Assembly: GCA_034669045.1 (NCBI GenBank)
Contig: JAXDOD010000127.1
Location: 1 to 64,000 of the forward strand
Direction: 5' to 3'
DNA from: VAZQ01 sp034669045
GTDB lineage: Bacteria; Pseudomonadota; Alphaproteobacteria; Rhizobiales; Xanthobacteraceae
Length of the DNA stretch: 64,000 nucleotides
Numbering within the stretch: position 1 is the stretch's first letter; the number at the start of each line of letters is the position of its first letter. Of this stretch, positions 43,625-53,384 are shown piece by piece. Position numbers and translations under genes: made by a program. The notes beneath the pieces are model-generated. The model did no database searches. It had not been told where the DNA came from and saw nothing but the letters and a program-made list of their open reading frames with translations.

Positions 43625-45492
43625 CGCGTTCTCGCGCCGACCTCACGCGCCGCGACACGCTGGTGCTCGGCGCCGGCGGCCTTGCGACGCTCGCGGTTTG
43701 TTCCGCAACCGCCCAGGACGAACCCGGGTGGCACGGCATATCGGGCTTCGGCGACCTCAAATATCCCGCTGATTTCAAGCACTTCGACTATGTCGACCCG
43801 AAGGCGCCGAAAGGCGGCATGTTCTCGCAGATCGGATCGAACCGGCAGTTCAACCAGAACTTCCTGACCTTCAATTCGCTCAACAGCTACATCCTCAAGG
43901 GCGACGCCGCGCTCGGCATGGAGCTCACCTTCGCGACCCTGATGGTGCGCGCCGAGGATGAGCCCGATGCGATGTACGGCCTCGCCGCGCGCGCCGTGCG
44001 CATTTCGGCGGATGGGCTGACCTACCGCTTCACGATGCGACCGGAGGCGAGCTTCCACGACGGGAGCAGGCTCGATGCCAACGACGTCGCGTTCTCGCTC
44101 AACGTGCTCAAGGCCAAGGGACATCCGATCATCACGCAGCTCATGCGTGACGTGACCGGCATCGAGGCGGCCGACGACGCGACGGTGGTCGTGAGCTTCG
44201 CGGCAAAGCGTGGACGCGACGTTCCGCTGTTCGTGGCCTCGCTGCCGATTTTCTCGCGGTCCTATTATGCCAGGCGCGAGTTTGACGAGACCACCCTCGA
44301 GGCGCCGCTCGGCTCCGGGCCCTACAAGGTCGGGCGCTTCGAGTCCGGACGCTACGTCGAATATGAGCGCGTCAAAGACTGGTGGGGGGCCGCGCTGCCG
44401 GTGTCGCTCGGGCAGAACAATTTCGACGTCATCCGCTACGAGTTCTACCGCGACCGCGACGTCGCCTTCGAAGGCTTCACCGGGAAGAGCTATCTCTTCC
44501 GCGAGGAGTTCACCTCGCGCATCTGGGCGACGCGCTACGACTTTCCCGCGATCAAGGACGGCCGCGTGAAGCGCGACGTGCTCCCCGACGATACGCCGTC
44601 GGGCGCGCAGGGCTGGTTCATCAATACCCGGCACGAGAAATTCAAGGACCGCCGCCTGCGCGAAGCGCTGATCTACGCCTTCGACTTCGAATGGACCAAC
44701 AAGAGCATCATGTATGACTCTTACAAGCGCACCCATTCGGTGTTCCAGAATTCCGACATGATGGCGGTCGGCAAGCCCGGCGCCGACGAGCTCGCGCTGC
44801 TCGAACCATTCCGCGGCCAGGTGCCCGAGGAGGTCTTCGGCGAGCCGTTCGTGCCGCCGGTCTCGGACGGCTCCGGCCAGGACCGCGCGATGTTGCGCAA
44901 GGCAATCGCGCTCCTGCAGGAGGCCGGCTACGTCATCAAGGACGGCAAGCGCGTGACGCCGAAGGGCGAGCGCGTCACCATGGAGTTCCTGATCGACGAG
45001 CCGTCGTTCCAGCCGCATCACCTGCCGTTCATCAAGAACCTCGGCACGCTCGGCATCGACGCGACGCTGCGCATCGTCGATCCGGTGCAGTACCGCAAGC
45101 GGGTCGACGACTTCGACTTCGATCTCACGGTGCAGCGCTTCAGCTTCTCGAGCACGCCGGGCGATTCGCTGCGCACCTATTTCACGTCGCAGGCCGCCGC
45201 CGTGCGGGGCTCGCAGAACGTCGCCGGCATCGCCGACCCGGCGATCGACGCGCTCGTCGACAAGATCATCGGGGCCGAGACCCGCGCCGCCCTGACCACC
45301 GCCTGCAAGGCGCTCGACCGCGTCTTCCGGGCCGGCCGCTACTGGGTTCCGCACTGGTACAAGGCCTCGCACTGGATCGCGGCCTGGGACATGTTCGGGC
45401 ACCCTGCGACAAAACCACGCTATTCACGCGGCATTCCCGAGACTTGGTGGTATGACCGCGAGAAGGCGGCCAAGCTCGAGCGGGCAGGGTAA
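43621..45492 (+). CDS. YejA-type extracellular peptide-binding protein (second copy)
   Basis: A 623-residue paralogue of the preceding gene, starting at a GTG that overlaps its stop. It also has a twin-arginine-like leader (DLTRRDTLVLGAGGLATLAV). Shared segments include HGISGFGDLKYPADFKHFDY, ASFHDGSRLDANDVAFSLNV, LEAPLGSGPYKVGRF and LREALIYAFDFEWTNKSIMY. Divergence from the first copy is considerable outside these, which suggests an old duplication with different ligand preference. It is 30 bases before yejB. Confidence 0.9.
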   Translation: MTRSRADLTRRDTLVLGAGGLATLAVCSATAQDEPGWHGISGFGDLKYPADFKHFDYVDPKAPKGGMFSQIGSNRQFNQNFLTFNSLNSYILKGDAALGMELTFATLMVRAEDEPDAMYGLAARAVRISADGLTYRFTMRPEASFHDGSRLDANDVAFSLNVLKAKGHPIITQLMRDVTGIEAADDATVVVSFAAKRGRDVPLFVASLPIFSRSYYARREFDETTLEAPLGSGPYKVGRFESGRYVEYERVKDWWGAALPVSLGQNNFDVIRYEFYRDRDVAFEGFTGKSYLFREEFTSRIWATRYDFPAIKDGRVKRDVLPDDTPSGAQGWFINTRHEKFKDRRLREALIYAFDFEWTNKSIMYDSYKRTHSVFQNSDMMAVGKPGADELALLEPFRGQVPEEVFGEPFVPPVSDGSGQDRAMLRKAIALLQEAGYVIKDGKRVTPKGERVTMEFLIDEPSFQPHHLPFIKNLGTLGIDATLRIVDPVQYRKRVDDFDFDLTVQRFSFSSTPGDSLRTYFTSQAAAVRGSQNVAGIADPAIDALVDKIIGAETRAALTTACKALDRVFRAGRYWVPHWYKASHWIAAWDMFGHPATKPRYSRGIPETWWYDREKAAKLERAG

Positions 45493-45522
45493 GGTCGCGG
45501 TCGACGGGAAACAGATTTGTAG

Positions 45523-46635
45523 ATGACCGCCTATCTCATCCGGCGCATTCTCCTGATGATTCCGACGCTGTTCGGGATCATGCTGGTGTCGTTCGTCGTG
45601 GTGCAGTTCGCGCCCGGCGGGCCGGTCGAGCGCGTGATCGCCGTGCTCTCCGGCGCCGACACCGGGGCGGGCTCGCGCACCGGCGCCTCGCCGGGCGGCG
45701 ATTTCGGCAGCCGTAACCAGCCCGGCGGCGGCCAGTTCGACGCCGGGTCCTCGAAGTATCGCGGCGCGCAGGGGCTCGATCCGAAATTCATCGAGTCCCT
45801 GGAGAAGCAGTTCGGCTTCGACAAGCCGGCGCACGAGCGCTTCTTCCTGATGCTGTGGAACTACCTGCGGTTCGATTTCGGCAAGAGCTATTTCCGCGAC
45901 GTCAGCGTGCTGCAGCTCGTCAAGGAGAAGCTGCCGGTCTCGATCTCGCTCGGCATCTGGCTCACCCTGCTGACCTACCTGATCTCGATCCCGCTCGGCA
46001 TCCGCAAGGCGATCAAGGACGGCTCGAGCTTCGACGTATGGACGTCGGGCGTCATCATCGTCGGCTACGCCATTCCGGGCTTCCTGTTTGCGATCCTGCT
46101 CATCATCCTGTTCGCCGGCGGCTCGTTCTTCGACGTGTTTCCCTTGCGCGGGCTGACCTCGGAGAACTGGGCGCAACTGCCATGGTGGCAGAAGATCGCG
46201 GACTATTTCTGGCACCTGACGCTGCCGATCATCTCCATGGGGCTGGCGGCCTTCGCCACCATGACGCTCCTCACCAAGAACTCGTTCCTCGACGAGATCC
46301 GCAAGCAGTATGTGCTGACCGCCCGCGCCAAGGGCTGCAACGAGCGGCAGGTGCTGTACGGGCACATCTTCCGCAATGCGATGCTGATCGTGATCGCGGG
46401 ATTCCCGGGCGCCTTCGTGCACGCGTTCTTTTCCGGGTCGCTGTTGATCGAGACCATCTTCTCGCTCGATGGCCTCGGCCTGCTCGGCTTCGAGAGCGTG
46501 CTCAACCGCGACTACCCGGTGGTGTTCGCGACGCTCTACATCTTCGCCCTGGTCGGGCTCCTGGTGAACTTGATCTCGGACCTCACGTATACGTGGGTCG
46601 ATCCGCGTATCGACTTCGAGACGCGGGAGGTCTGA
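45523..46635 (+). CDS. yejB: YejB-type ABC transporter permease
   Basis: A 370-residue inner-membrane permease with six segments: MTAYLIRRILLMIPTLFGIM at the N-terminus, then a periplasmic loop longer than in DppB and rich in Gly/Ser (about residues 42-85), the characteristic YejB feature. The cytoplasmic EAA loop is seen in VLTARAKGCNERQVLYGHIFRNA-type sequence (ARAKGCNERQVLYGHIFRNA). It forms the translocation channel with YejE. Confidence 0.93.
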   Translation: MTAYLIRRILLMIPTLFGIMLVSFVVVQFAPGGPVERVIAVLSGADTGAGSRTGASPGGDFGSRNQPGGGQFDAGSSKYRGAQGLDPKFIESLEKQFGFDKPAHERFFLMLWNYLRFDFGKSYFRDVSVLQLVKEKLPVSISLGIWLTLLTYLISIPLGIRKAIKDGSSFDVWTSGVIIVGYAIPGFLFAILLIILFAGGSFFDVFPLRGLTSENWAQLPWWQKIADYFWHLTLPIISMGLAAFATMTLLTKNSFLDEIRKQYVLTARAKGCNERQVLYGHIFRNAMLIVIAGFPGAFVHAFFSGSLLIETIFSLDGLGLLGFESVLNRDYPVVFATLYIFALVGLLVNLISDLTYTWVDPRIDFETREV

Positions 46636-46636
46636 G

Positions 46637-47818
46637 GTGGACGACCGCACCAGCATCGATGTGCCCGAGATCACGGCGCAGACGCCGATGGGCCTCGCGG
46701 TGCCGCCGGAAGGCCACCGCATCGCGCTGTCGCCGATCAACCGCCGCCGCTGGCAGAACTTCAAGGCCAACCGGCGCGGTTACTGGTCCTTGTGGGTCTT
46801 CCTGGTGCTGTTCGTGGTCTCGATGTGCGCCGAATTCATCGCCAACGACAAGCCGTTCCTGCTCGAATACGAGGGAAAATATTATTTCCCGGTGTTTCGC
46901 ACCTATTCCGAGACGACGTTCGGCGGCGACTTCGAGACCGCGGCCGACTATCGCGATCCCTTCCTGCAGAAGATCATCGCCGACAAGGGCGGCTGGATGA
47001 TCTGGCCGCCGATCCGCTATTCCTACAACACCCACAATCTCGACCTGCCGACACCGGCGCCGTCCAAGCCGACCTGGTTGTTGACCGAGAAGGAGTGCGA
47101 GGCGGTCGTCAAGAAGAAGGGCCTCGCGAGCTGCCGCGATCTCGAATACAACTGGCTGGGCACCGACGACCAGGGCTTCGACGTGGTTGCGCGGCTGATC
47201 TATGGCTTCCGGCTTTCGGTGCTGTTCGGTCTCGTGCTCACCATCATCTCCTCCGTGGTCGGCGTGGCGGCCGGCGCGGTGCAGGGCTATTTCGGCGGCT
47301 GGACCGATCTCCTGTTCCAGCGCTTCATCGAGATCTGGACCACGATTCCGGAACTTTATCTCCTGCTCATCCTGTCGTCCGTGCTGGTGCCCGGCTTCTT
47401 CACGCTGCTCGGGATTTTGCTGCTGTTCTCCTGGGTGTCGCTGGTGGGATTGGTGCGCGCCGAATTCCTGCGCGGCCGCAATTTCGAATATATCCAGGCC
47501 GCCCGCGCGCTGGGCGTTTCCAACGCCGTCATCATCTTCCGGCATTTGCTGCCGAACGCCATGGTGGCGACGATGACGTTTCTGCCGTTCATCCTGTCGT
47601 CGTCGGTGATGACGCTGACCGGGTTGGACTTCCTCGGCTTCGGATTGCCGCCGGGATCGCCGTCGCTGGGCGAGATGCTGTCGCAGGGGAAATCCAACGT
47701 GCAGGCGCCTTGGCTCGGTCTTGCCGGGTTCTTTTCCATCGCCACCATGCTCTCGCTGGTCATCTTTGTCGGCGAGGCGGCGCGGGATGCGTTCGATCCG
47801 AGAAAGACGTTCGCATGA
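46637..47818 (+). CDS. yejE: YejE-type ABC transporter permease
   Basis: A 393-residue permease. After an N-terminal cytoplasmic stretch (LSPINRRRWQNFKANRRGYW) and the first membrane segment comes a large periplasmic domain of about 110 residues (ETTFGGDFETAADYRDPF, IRYSYNTHNLDLPTPAPSKP), a YejE hallmark, then five segments with the EAA loop YIQAARALGVSNAVIIFRHL. GTG 46637 follows GGGAGG and lies one base after the yejB stop. Its stop overlaps the yejF start (ATGA). Confidence 0.93.
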   Translation: MDDRTSIDVPEITAQTPMGLAVPPEGHRIALSPINRRRWQNFKANRRGYWSLWVFLVLFVVSMCAEFIANDKPFLLEYEGKYYFPVFRTYSETTFGGDFETAADYRDPFLQKIIADKGGWMIWPPIRYSYNTHNLDLPTPAPSKPTWLLTEKECEAVVKKKGLASCRDLEYNWLGTDDQGFDVVARLIYGFRLSVLFGLVLTIISSVVGVAAGAVQGYFGGWTDLLFQRFIEIWTTIPELYLLLILSSVLVPGFFTLLGILLLFSWVSLVGLVRAEFLRGRNFEYIQAARALGVSNAVIIFRHLLPNAMVATMTFLPFILSSSVMTLTGLDFLGFGLPPGSPSLGEMLSQGKSNVQAPWLGLAGFFSIATMLSLVIFVGEAARDAFDPRKTFA

Positions 47819-49452
47819 ATGCCCCCGCCGACAAGCTGCTCGATGTCCGCGACCTCTCCGTCGCCTTCCGGCAAGGCGGCCGCGAGGTGTTGGCGGTCGA
47901 CCGCATCTCCTTTGACATCGCCAAAGGCGAGACGGTGGCCATCGTCGGCGAATCCGGGTCCGGCAAGTCGGTCACCGCGCTCTCGGTGATGAAGCTGCTG
48001 CCGTATCCGGCGGCATCGCATCCGTCCGGCTCAGTCCGATTCAAGGGGCAAGAACTGCTGCAGCTACCCGAGCACGAAATCCGCCGCGTGCGCGGCGATG
48101 ACATCACCATCATCTTCCAGGAGCCAATGACCTCGCTCAATCCGCTCCACTCCATCGAGAAGCAGATCGGCGAGACTCTCCTGCTGCATCGGGGGCTCAC
48201 CGGAGCGGCCGCGCGCCGCCGCATTGTCGAATTGCTGACACAAGTCGGTATTCCCGACCCGGAAACGCGCCTCGGCAGTCTCCCCCATCAGCTCTCCGGC
48301 GGCCAGCGCCAGCGCGTGATGATTGCGATGGCGCTTGCCAACGAGCCTGACCTCCTGATCGCCGACGAGCCGACGACCGCGCTCGATGTGACGGTGCAGG
48401 CGCAAATCCTCAAGCTGCTGAAGGAGATTCAAGGCCGGCTTGGCATGGCCATGCTTTTCATCACCCATGACCTCGGCATCGTGCGCAGGGTCGCCGACCG
48501 GGTCTGCGTCATGAGCAAGGGCAAGATTGTCGAGCAGGGGCCGGTCGAGCGCATCTTCACCGCGCCGGAACATCCCTATACCCGGGCGCTGCTCGCCGCC
48601 GAGCCGAAACCCGATCCCGCGCCATTGCAACCGAGCGCGCCGGTCGTGGTCGAGACCAAGGACCTGAAGGTCTGGTTTCCCATCAAGCGCGGCGTGCTGC
48701 GCAAAGTCGTCGGCCACATCAAGGCGGTCGACGGCGTCAGCATCGAAGTGCGCAAGGGCGAGACGCTGGGCATTGTCGGCGAATCCGGGTCGGGCAAGAC
48801 CACGCTGGGATTGGCTATCCTCCGGCTGATCTCCTCGGATGGCCCCGTGGTGTTCATGGGCCATCAACTCCAAGGGCTGAAATTCAAGCAGATGCGGCCG
48901 TTCCGCCGCGACATGCAGATCGTGTTCCAGGATCCCTTCGGCTCGCTCAGCCCACGCATGTCGATCGCCGATATCGTGGCTGAGGGACTTGGCGTGCATC
49001 ACCCGAAGCTGAGCGAGCGGGAACGCGAGGACCGCGTCGTCCGCGCGCTCACCGATGTCGGGCTCGATCCGGAATCGCGCTTTCGCTATCCGCACGAATA
49101 TTCCGGCGGTCAGCGCCAACGCATTGCGGTTGCGCGCACGCTGGTGCTGGAGCCGACCTTCATCGTTCTCGACGAGCCGACCAGCGCGCTCGACATGCTG
49201 ATCCAGGCGCAGATCGTCGACCTGTTGCGCGACCTGCAAAAGCGGCGCGATCTTACCTATCTCTTCATCTCCCACGACCTGCGCGTGGTCGCGGCCCTGG
49301 CAAGCCGTTTGCTGGTCATGCGTCACGGCAAGATGGTGGAGGAAGGTCCCGCCGGCGAGTTGTTCAAGAATCCGAAAAGCGACTACACCCGCGCGCTGTT
49401 CGCCGCCGCTTTCGAGCTCGAACCGGTTTCGGACGGTGTGGTGGCGCAGTAG
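47815..49452 (+). CDS. yejF: YejF-type ABC transporter ATPase (two fused nucleotide-binding domains)
   Basis: A 545-residue protein with two complete ATPase domains. Domain 1 (residues 1-265) has GESGSGKSVTALS, HQLSGGQRQRVMIAMAL and LLIADEPTTALD. Domain 2 (about 280-540) has GESGSGKTTLGLAIL, YSGGQRQRIAVARTL and FIVLDEPTSALD. Each ends with the oligopeptide-type signature (HPYTRALLAAEP; SDYTRALFAAAF). Both ATP sites look complete. It energises the YejBE channel. Confidence 0.95.
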   Translation: MNAPADKLLDVRDLSVAFRQGGREVLAVDRISFDIAKGETVAIVGESGSGKSVTALSVMKLLPYPAASHPSGSVRFKGQELLQLPEHEIRRVRGDDITIIFQEPMTSLNPLHSIEKQIGETLLLHRGLTGAAARRRIVELLTQVGIPDPETRLGSLPHQLSGGQRQRVMIAMALANEPDLLIADEPTTALDVTVQAQILKLLKEIQGRLGMAMLFITHDLGIVRRVADRVCVMSKGKIVEQGPVERIFTAPEHPYTRALLAAEPKPDPAPLQPSAPVVVETKDLKVWFPIKRGVLRKVVGHIKAVDGVSIEVRKGETLGIVGESGSGKTTLGLAILRLISSDGPVVFMGHQLQGLKFKQMRPFRRDMQIVFQDPFGSLSPRMSIADIVAEGLGVHHPKLSEREREDRVVRALTDVGLDPESRFRYPHEYSGGQRQRIAVARTLVLEPTFIVLDEPTSALDMLIQAQIVDLLRDLQKRRDLTYLFISHDLRVVAALASRLLVMRHGKMVEEGPAGELFKNPKSDYTRALFAAAFELEPVSDGVVAQ

Positions 49453-49461
49453 CCTTCTCTG

Positions 49462-50304
49462 TTATGCTTGAAGGCGGCGCACGCTTGTGATTTCGCATCC
49501 CGCCTCGCGAATGCGCGCGATCGCCTCCGCAACCGGTTCGATCGCGACCGCCATATGAAAGGCGTTGGCATGGACGAGCGTCGCCGCATCGCGGGCGATG
49601 GCGACGTGACCTTTCCAGAACAAAAGATCGCCGCGCTGTAAATCGGACAAGCTCGCGGGCTTTCCCAGCGCGGCCTCCTGCATGTCACTATCGCGCGGGC
49701 AGGGAAGGCCGCAGGCATTCAGGGCCACCTGCACCAAGCCGGAACAGTCGATGCCGAGACTGGTCTTGCCGCCCCAGAGATAGGGAGTGCCGATGAAACG
49801 TTCGGCGACTACGACGAAGTCTGTCTCCTTCGCAGCGACAGGGACAAGATGCGCGGCCGGAACATAGCCAATAGATGTAAAGGCAAGCGCTCCTTCGATC
49901 CGCTCGACCTCAAGCCGCGCACCGAACGGCAGCGTGGCCAGCGGCGGCAGCTTGATCGATGGTCCAGGAAAGACCAGCGTGCGCAGGGCGCTGACCTTAT
50001 GTGTTCGCGTCACGCTGGGCGACGCCAGCACGCGAGCCGGCAGCCAGCCGACGTAATCGTCGTTTTCCAATTGGCCCCAGGCCCAGCCGTCGTCGGTGAT
50101 TTCATAAACCGTTACCCGCTCTCCCATCAGCGCTTCGGTATCCAGCGCGGCGTCCGGCGCGGGCGCGCGGCGGACCGGCGCCTGGGGATCGTGAATTTCG
50201 TAGGCGACGCCTTCGGCGTAGCGCGCGGCCTTCACCTTGCCTTCGAGATGCTTGGCGGCGAGATCGGGACGCGCCGGCGTGAGGCGAGGATCGAAGTCAG
50301 CCAT
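49462..50304 (-). CDS. NlpC/P60 family peptidase with SH3-like domains
   Basis: A 280-residue protein without an obvious signal peptide. The first ~150 residues contain two bacterial SH3-like repeats (APVRRAPAPDAALDTEALMGE, WAWGQLENDDYVGWLPA). The C-terminal NlpC/P60 domain has the catalytic Cys in GIDCSGLVQVAL, His in WKGHVAIA and the third residue in LVHANAFH. Such cysteine peptidases cut peptidoglycan stem peptides. The ATG overlaps the aminopeptidase stop by eight bases, so both are translationally coupled and may degrade cell-wall or imported peptides. Confidence 0.88.
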   Translation of the reverse strand: MADFDPRLTPARPDLAAKHLEGKVKAARYAEGVAYEIHDPQAPVRRAPAPDAALDTEALMGERVTVYEITDDGWAWGQLENDDYVGWLPARVLASPSVTRTHKVSALRTLVFPGPSIKLPPLATLPFGARLEVERIEGALAFTSIGYVPAAHLVPVAAKETDFVVVAERFIGTPYLWGGKTSLGIDCSGLVQVALNACGLPCPRDSDMQEAALGKPASLSDLQRGDLLFWKGHVAIARDAATLVHANAFHMAVAIEPVAEAIARIREAGCEITSVRRLQA

Positions 50305-51688
50305 AACGCTCGCTCAACAGCGCATAGAGCGCGCGGGCGGCCTGGCATTCGCCGCCCTCGGGCCGGCCCGGCTTGGCGCTCGGCGTCCAGGCATAGATGT
50401 CGAGATGCAGCCAAGCTCTGGCGGCTTTGACGAAGCGATTGAGAAACAAGGCGCAGGTGATCGATCCGGCAAAGCTGCCCGAGGTCACGTTGTTCAGATC
50501 GGCGATTTTGGAATCCAGCATCGAATCGTAGGGCCGCCACAATGGCAGCCGCCATAGCGGATCGTTCTCCGCGGCGGCGTGCTGAGCGACTTTGCCCGCC
50601 AGTTTCTCGTCGTCGGTATAGAAGGGCGGAAGCTCCGGCCCAAGCGCTACGCGCGCGGCGCCGGTGAGCGTGCCCATGTCGATCAGCAGCTCTGGCGCAT
50701 CCTCGTCGGCCAGCGCCAACGCGTCCGCCAGGATCAGGCGGCCTTCGGCGTCGGTGTTGCCCACCTCGACGGTGAGACCCTTGCGCGAGCGGTAGACGTC
50801 GAGCGGCCGCATGGCGGAGCCGGAGATCGCATTCTCCACCGCGGGGATGAGCACGCGCAGCCGCACTTTTAGTTTGCGGTCCATCACCATATGCGCCAGC
50901 GCCAGCACATTGGCGGCGCCGCCCATGTCCTTCTTCATGATCAGCATGGCGCTGTCGGGCTTGATGTCGAGGCCGCCGGAATCGAAGCACACGCCCTTGC
51001 CGACCAGCGTCACCTTGGGAGCCTTGGGATCGCCCCAGCTCATGTCGATGAGACGCGGCGCGCCAGCGGCGGCGCGGCCGACCGCGTGGATCAAGGGAAA
51101 GTTCTCCTTGAGCAGATCGTCGCCGATGATGGAGCGGATGCTGGCGCTGTGGCGATTCGCCAGCGCGCGCGCCGCCTCCTCAAGTTCCGCCGGCCCCATG
51201 TCGTTGGCCGGCGTATTGATGAGGTCGCGGGCGAGCGTCACGGCTTCGACGATGCGCGTCAGCTCGGCTCCGTCCACGCCGTCGGGAAGCTCAAGCTGAA
51301 TTTTCTTATCCTCGGCCTTGCGGTAGCGCGAGAAATGATAGCTGCCGAACGCAAAGGCAAGCGCGGCCAAACGCGCATCGTGCGGCGCCGTGGCAAAACG
51401 GTAGGTGCCTGCCGGGAGCAATTCCGGCAGCCGCCCGGCGCGAAACAAATCCCGCGCCGGAGCGTCGGCATCCTCGATCGCAAACAGCACGCCGCCGAGA
51501 TGGCCCTTGGTGCCGGGGACGATCAGATGCCGGCCGGGTCTCGGCTCAAAGCCTGAGGCATCGGCAAAGGCGCGGGCGGCGCCGTCAAGGCGCGCGCGAA
51601 TGTCGTTCCAGGTCGCCGCGGTGACGAACCAGATCGGGACCGAATCCGCCGCTCCTTTGCGCGCCACAAACACCGGATGCATCGACAT
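50297..51688 (-). CDS. M17 leucyl aminopeptidase family protein
   Basis: A 463-residue cytosolic metallopeptidase. The catalytic domain has TLVGKGVCFDSGGLDIKP (Lys and Asp ligands), MKKDMGGAANVLALA and NTDAEGRLILADALALAD (the M17 signature), followed by GTLTGAARVALG. The N-terminal domain is shorter and less conserved than in E. coli PepA. It releases N-terminal residues from peptides. It is upstream of, and coupled to, the NlpC/P60 gene and close to the Yej peptide importer. Confidence 0.92.
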   Translation of the reverse strand: MSMHPVFVARKGAADSVPIWFVTAATWNDIRARLDGAARAFADASGFEPRPGRHLIVPGTKGHLGGVLFAIEDADAPARDLFRAGRLPELLPAGTYRFATAPHDARLAALAFAFGSYHFSRYRKAEDKKIQLELPDGVDGAELTRIVEAVTLARDLINTPANDMGPAELEEAARALANRHSASIRSIIGDDLLKENFPLIHAVGRAAAGAPRLIDMSWGDPKAPKVTLVGKGVCFDSGGLDIKPDSAMLIMKKDMGGAANVLALAHMVMDRKLKVRLRVLIPAVENAISGSAMRPLDVYRSRKGLTVEVGNTDAEGRLILADALALADEDAPELLIDMGTLTGAARVALGPELPPFYTDDEKLAGKVAQHAAAENDPLWRLPLWRPYDSMLDSKIADLNNVTSGSFAGSITCALFLNRFVKAARAWLHLDIYAWTPSAKPGRPEGGECQAARALYALLSERYG

Positions 51689-51769
51689 GACCCTTAAGAT
51701 TTAGGCTTTGCTAGCACGAAGCTCGGCGTGCAGATACCATGCTTTCCGGTGATGAACAGGGGTGCGGCC

Positions 51770-52384
51770 ATGGCCAAGCGCGTGATGAAAAAGTCAAAAC
51801 CCGCGTATGATTTCAAGAACGTCAAGGTTTCGCGGCTGCCGCCGCTGCCGGAGCCGTTGGATTCGATCATCGAGGGATTGTTTGAGGACACGACCAGCCG
51901 CGGCGGGCACATTCTCAATCTGCACCTGACTAAGGCCCATGCGCCGAAGCTATCTCAGGCCGGGCGGCCCTATACCCGCGCCTTGCGCAGCGACTGTGTG
52001 TCGCCGCGCCTGCTGCGCGAGATGGCGATCGTGCGTATGAGCATTTTGGTCGGCTGCGTCTATGAGCTGCATCACCATTATCCGCTGCTGCTCAAGGCCG
52101 GTGCGAGCGAAGCGCAGTTCCAGGCGTTGATCGACTGGCGGCCGCAGAGCCATCTGTTCGATGCCAGGCAGCAGGCGCTACTGGCCTATGTGGATTGCCT
52201 TGGCCTGCACAAGGGCGAGGTCGATGACGCGACATTCGCCGCCATGGAGAAATATTTCAGCCCCCAGGAAATCGTCGAGCTGACGCTCTGCGCCACCACC
52301 TATTACGGCTCCGGCCTGTTCATGAAGGCGATGAAGATCAGGATGGATGACGCACACAAACAGGCCGCGCCGGGAAAGTTTTGA
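51770..52384 (+). CDS. Carboxymuconolactone decarboxylase/AhpD-like protein
   Basis: A 204-residue helical protein. The AhpD-like core is seen in LLREMAIVRMSILVGCVYELHHHYPLLLKAGASEAQFQAL and FDARQQALLAYVDCL, given here only as landmarks (LVGCVYELHHH; ARQQALLAYVD). The CxxC peroxidase pair of AhpD is absent: only the first Cys is present, followed by the His cluster. A role in decarboxylation or redox is therefore uncertain. AGGGG seven bases upstream supports ATG 51770; ATG 51752 is possible. A hairpin follows its stop codon. Confidence 0.78.
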   Translation: MAKRVMKKSKPAYDFKNVKVSRLPPLPEPLDSIIEGLFEDTTSRGGHILNLHLTKAHAPKLSQAGRPYTRALRSDCVSPRLLREMAIVRMSILVGCVYELHHHYPLLLKAGASEAQFQALIDWRPQSHLFDARQQALLAYVDCLGLHKGEVDDATFAAMEKYFSPQEIVELTLCATTYYGSGLFMKAMKIRMDDAHKQAAPGKF

Positions 52385-52388
52385 TTGC

Positions 52389-52417
52389 TCTCCCACTCCC
52401 CGCACGCGGGGAGAGGT
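52389..52417. repeat. Half-copy of the GC-rich palindromic repeat
   Basis: CTCCCCG-CACG-CGGGGAG forms a tight hairpin just after the stop of the AhpD-like gene and resembles one arm of the element inserted in hrpB. It may also act as a transcription end. TTAACCTCTC and GGGTTAAC lie just beyond, at 52441-52462. Confidence 0.55.
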
Positions 52418-52525
52418 GAAGCGCGCTCACGTCCGCCTTGTTAACCTCTCATTAGGGTTAACATTCTATTGCTGAAGGTCCCGTCGGCCAGCATCGCGGC
52501 CGGCCTGGCGCAACGACCGATCGGC

Positions 52526-53371
52526 ATGGGTTTGATCCAAACCAGCACCGCGCGCCTTCTCGCCTCGGCTGCGCTTGCTGCCCTGCTGGGGGCGGCATTG
52601 GCCGGCTGCCAGACCACCCAGAACAAGGATACCACCGGGTCTCTCGGCACGCCGGCGACGGCGAATTCCGAGGCCGACTGGCGGCGTGAAGTCGACAAAT
52701 GGGCCGCGCTTTACCGCTCGCATCCGGAGGATCCGGTCAACGCCATCCAATATGCACAGGCGTTGCGCGCCACCGGGCAGCGCTCGCAGGCCGCGGCCGT
52801 GCTGGAGCAGGCCTCGATTCAGAACCCGAATGACACGACTTTGCTCGGCGCCTATGGCCGCGCGCTGGCCGATGTCGGCAACTACAACCAGGCGCTTGAG
52901 GTGCTGAGCCGGGCGCACACGCCCGAGCAGCCGGATTGGCGTATTCTTTCCGCCCAAGGGGCGGTGCTCGATCAGTTGGGACGCTACGAGGAAGCGCGGC
53001 GTTATTACGCCAGCGCTCTAAAGATCGTTCCCGACGAACCCACGGTTCTTTCCAACCTCGGCCTTTCCTTTGCTTTGTCCAAGGACTTGGTCAAAGCCGA
53101 GGTGACGTTGCGGCGGGCCACTGCGCAGTCCGGCGTCGGGCCGCGCGCGCGGCAAAACCTCGCACTGGTGGTCGGCCTGCAAGGCCGCTTTGCCGAAGCC
53201 GAAAGCATCGCGCGTGCAGACTTGCCGCCTGAAGAAGCGGCGGCCAACGTCGTCTATCTGCGGCAGCTCTTGTCGCAGCAGCAAAAGATCGATGAGAGCA
53301 AGTCAGCTCCGGCTCCGGGAAAGCCGCCGGCGCCGCCCGCGCGCAAGCCTGCGCCGGCAGCGCGGAGTTAG
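52526..53371 (+). CDS. tadD: TadD-like TPR lipoprotein
   Basis: A 281-residue lipoprotein with signal LLASAALAALLGAALAGC (lipobox LAGC). At least four tetratricopeptide repeats follow (NAIQYAQALRATGQRSQAAA, LGAYGRALADVGNYNQALEV, LSAQGAVLDQLGRYEEARRY, LSNLGLSFALSKDLVKAEVT). A Pro/Ala/Lys-rich tail ends the protein. TadD is an outer-membrane accessory of the Tad pilus, probably assisting secretin assembly. It is on the strand opposite to all other tad/cpa genes here, converging on tadC. ATG 52526 is preferred over the TTG at 52469. Confidence 0.85.
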   Translation: MGLIQTSTARLLASAALAALLGAALAGCQTTQNKDTTGSLGTPATANSEADWRREVDKWAALYRSHPEDPVNAIQYAQALRATGQRSQAAAVLEQASIQNPNDTTLLGAYGRALADVGNYNQALEVLSRAHTPEQPDWRILSAQGAVLDQLGRYEEARRYYASALKIVPDEPTVLSNLGLSFALSKDLVKAEVTLRRATAQSGVGPRARQNLALVVGLQGRFAEAESIARADLPPEEAAANVVYLRQLLSQQQKIDESKSAPAPGKPPAPPARKPAPAARS

Positions 53372-53384
53372 AGGCGATTTTTTT

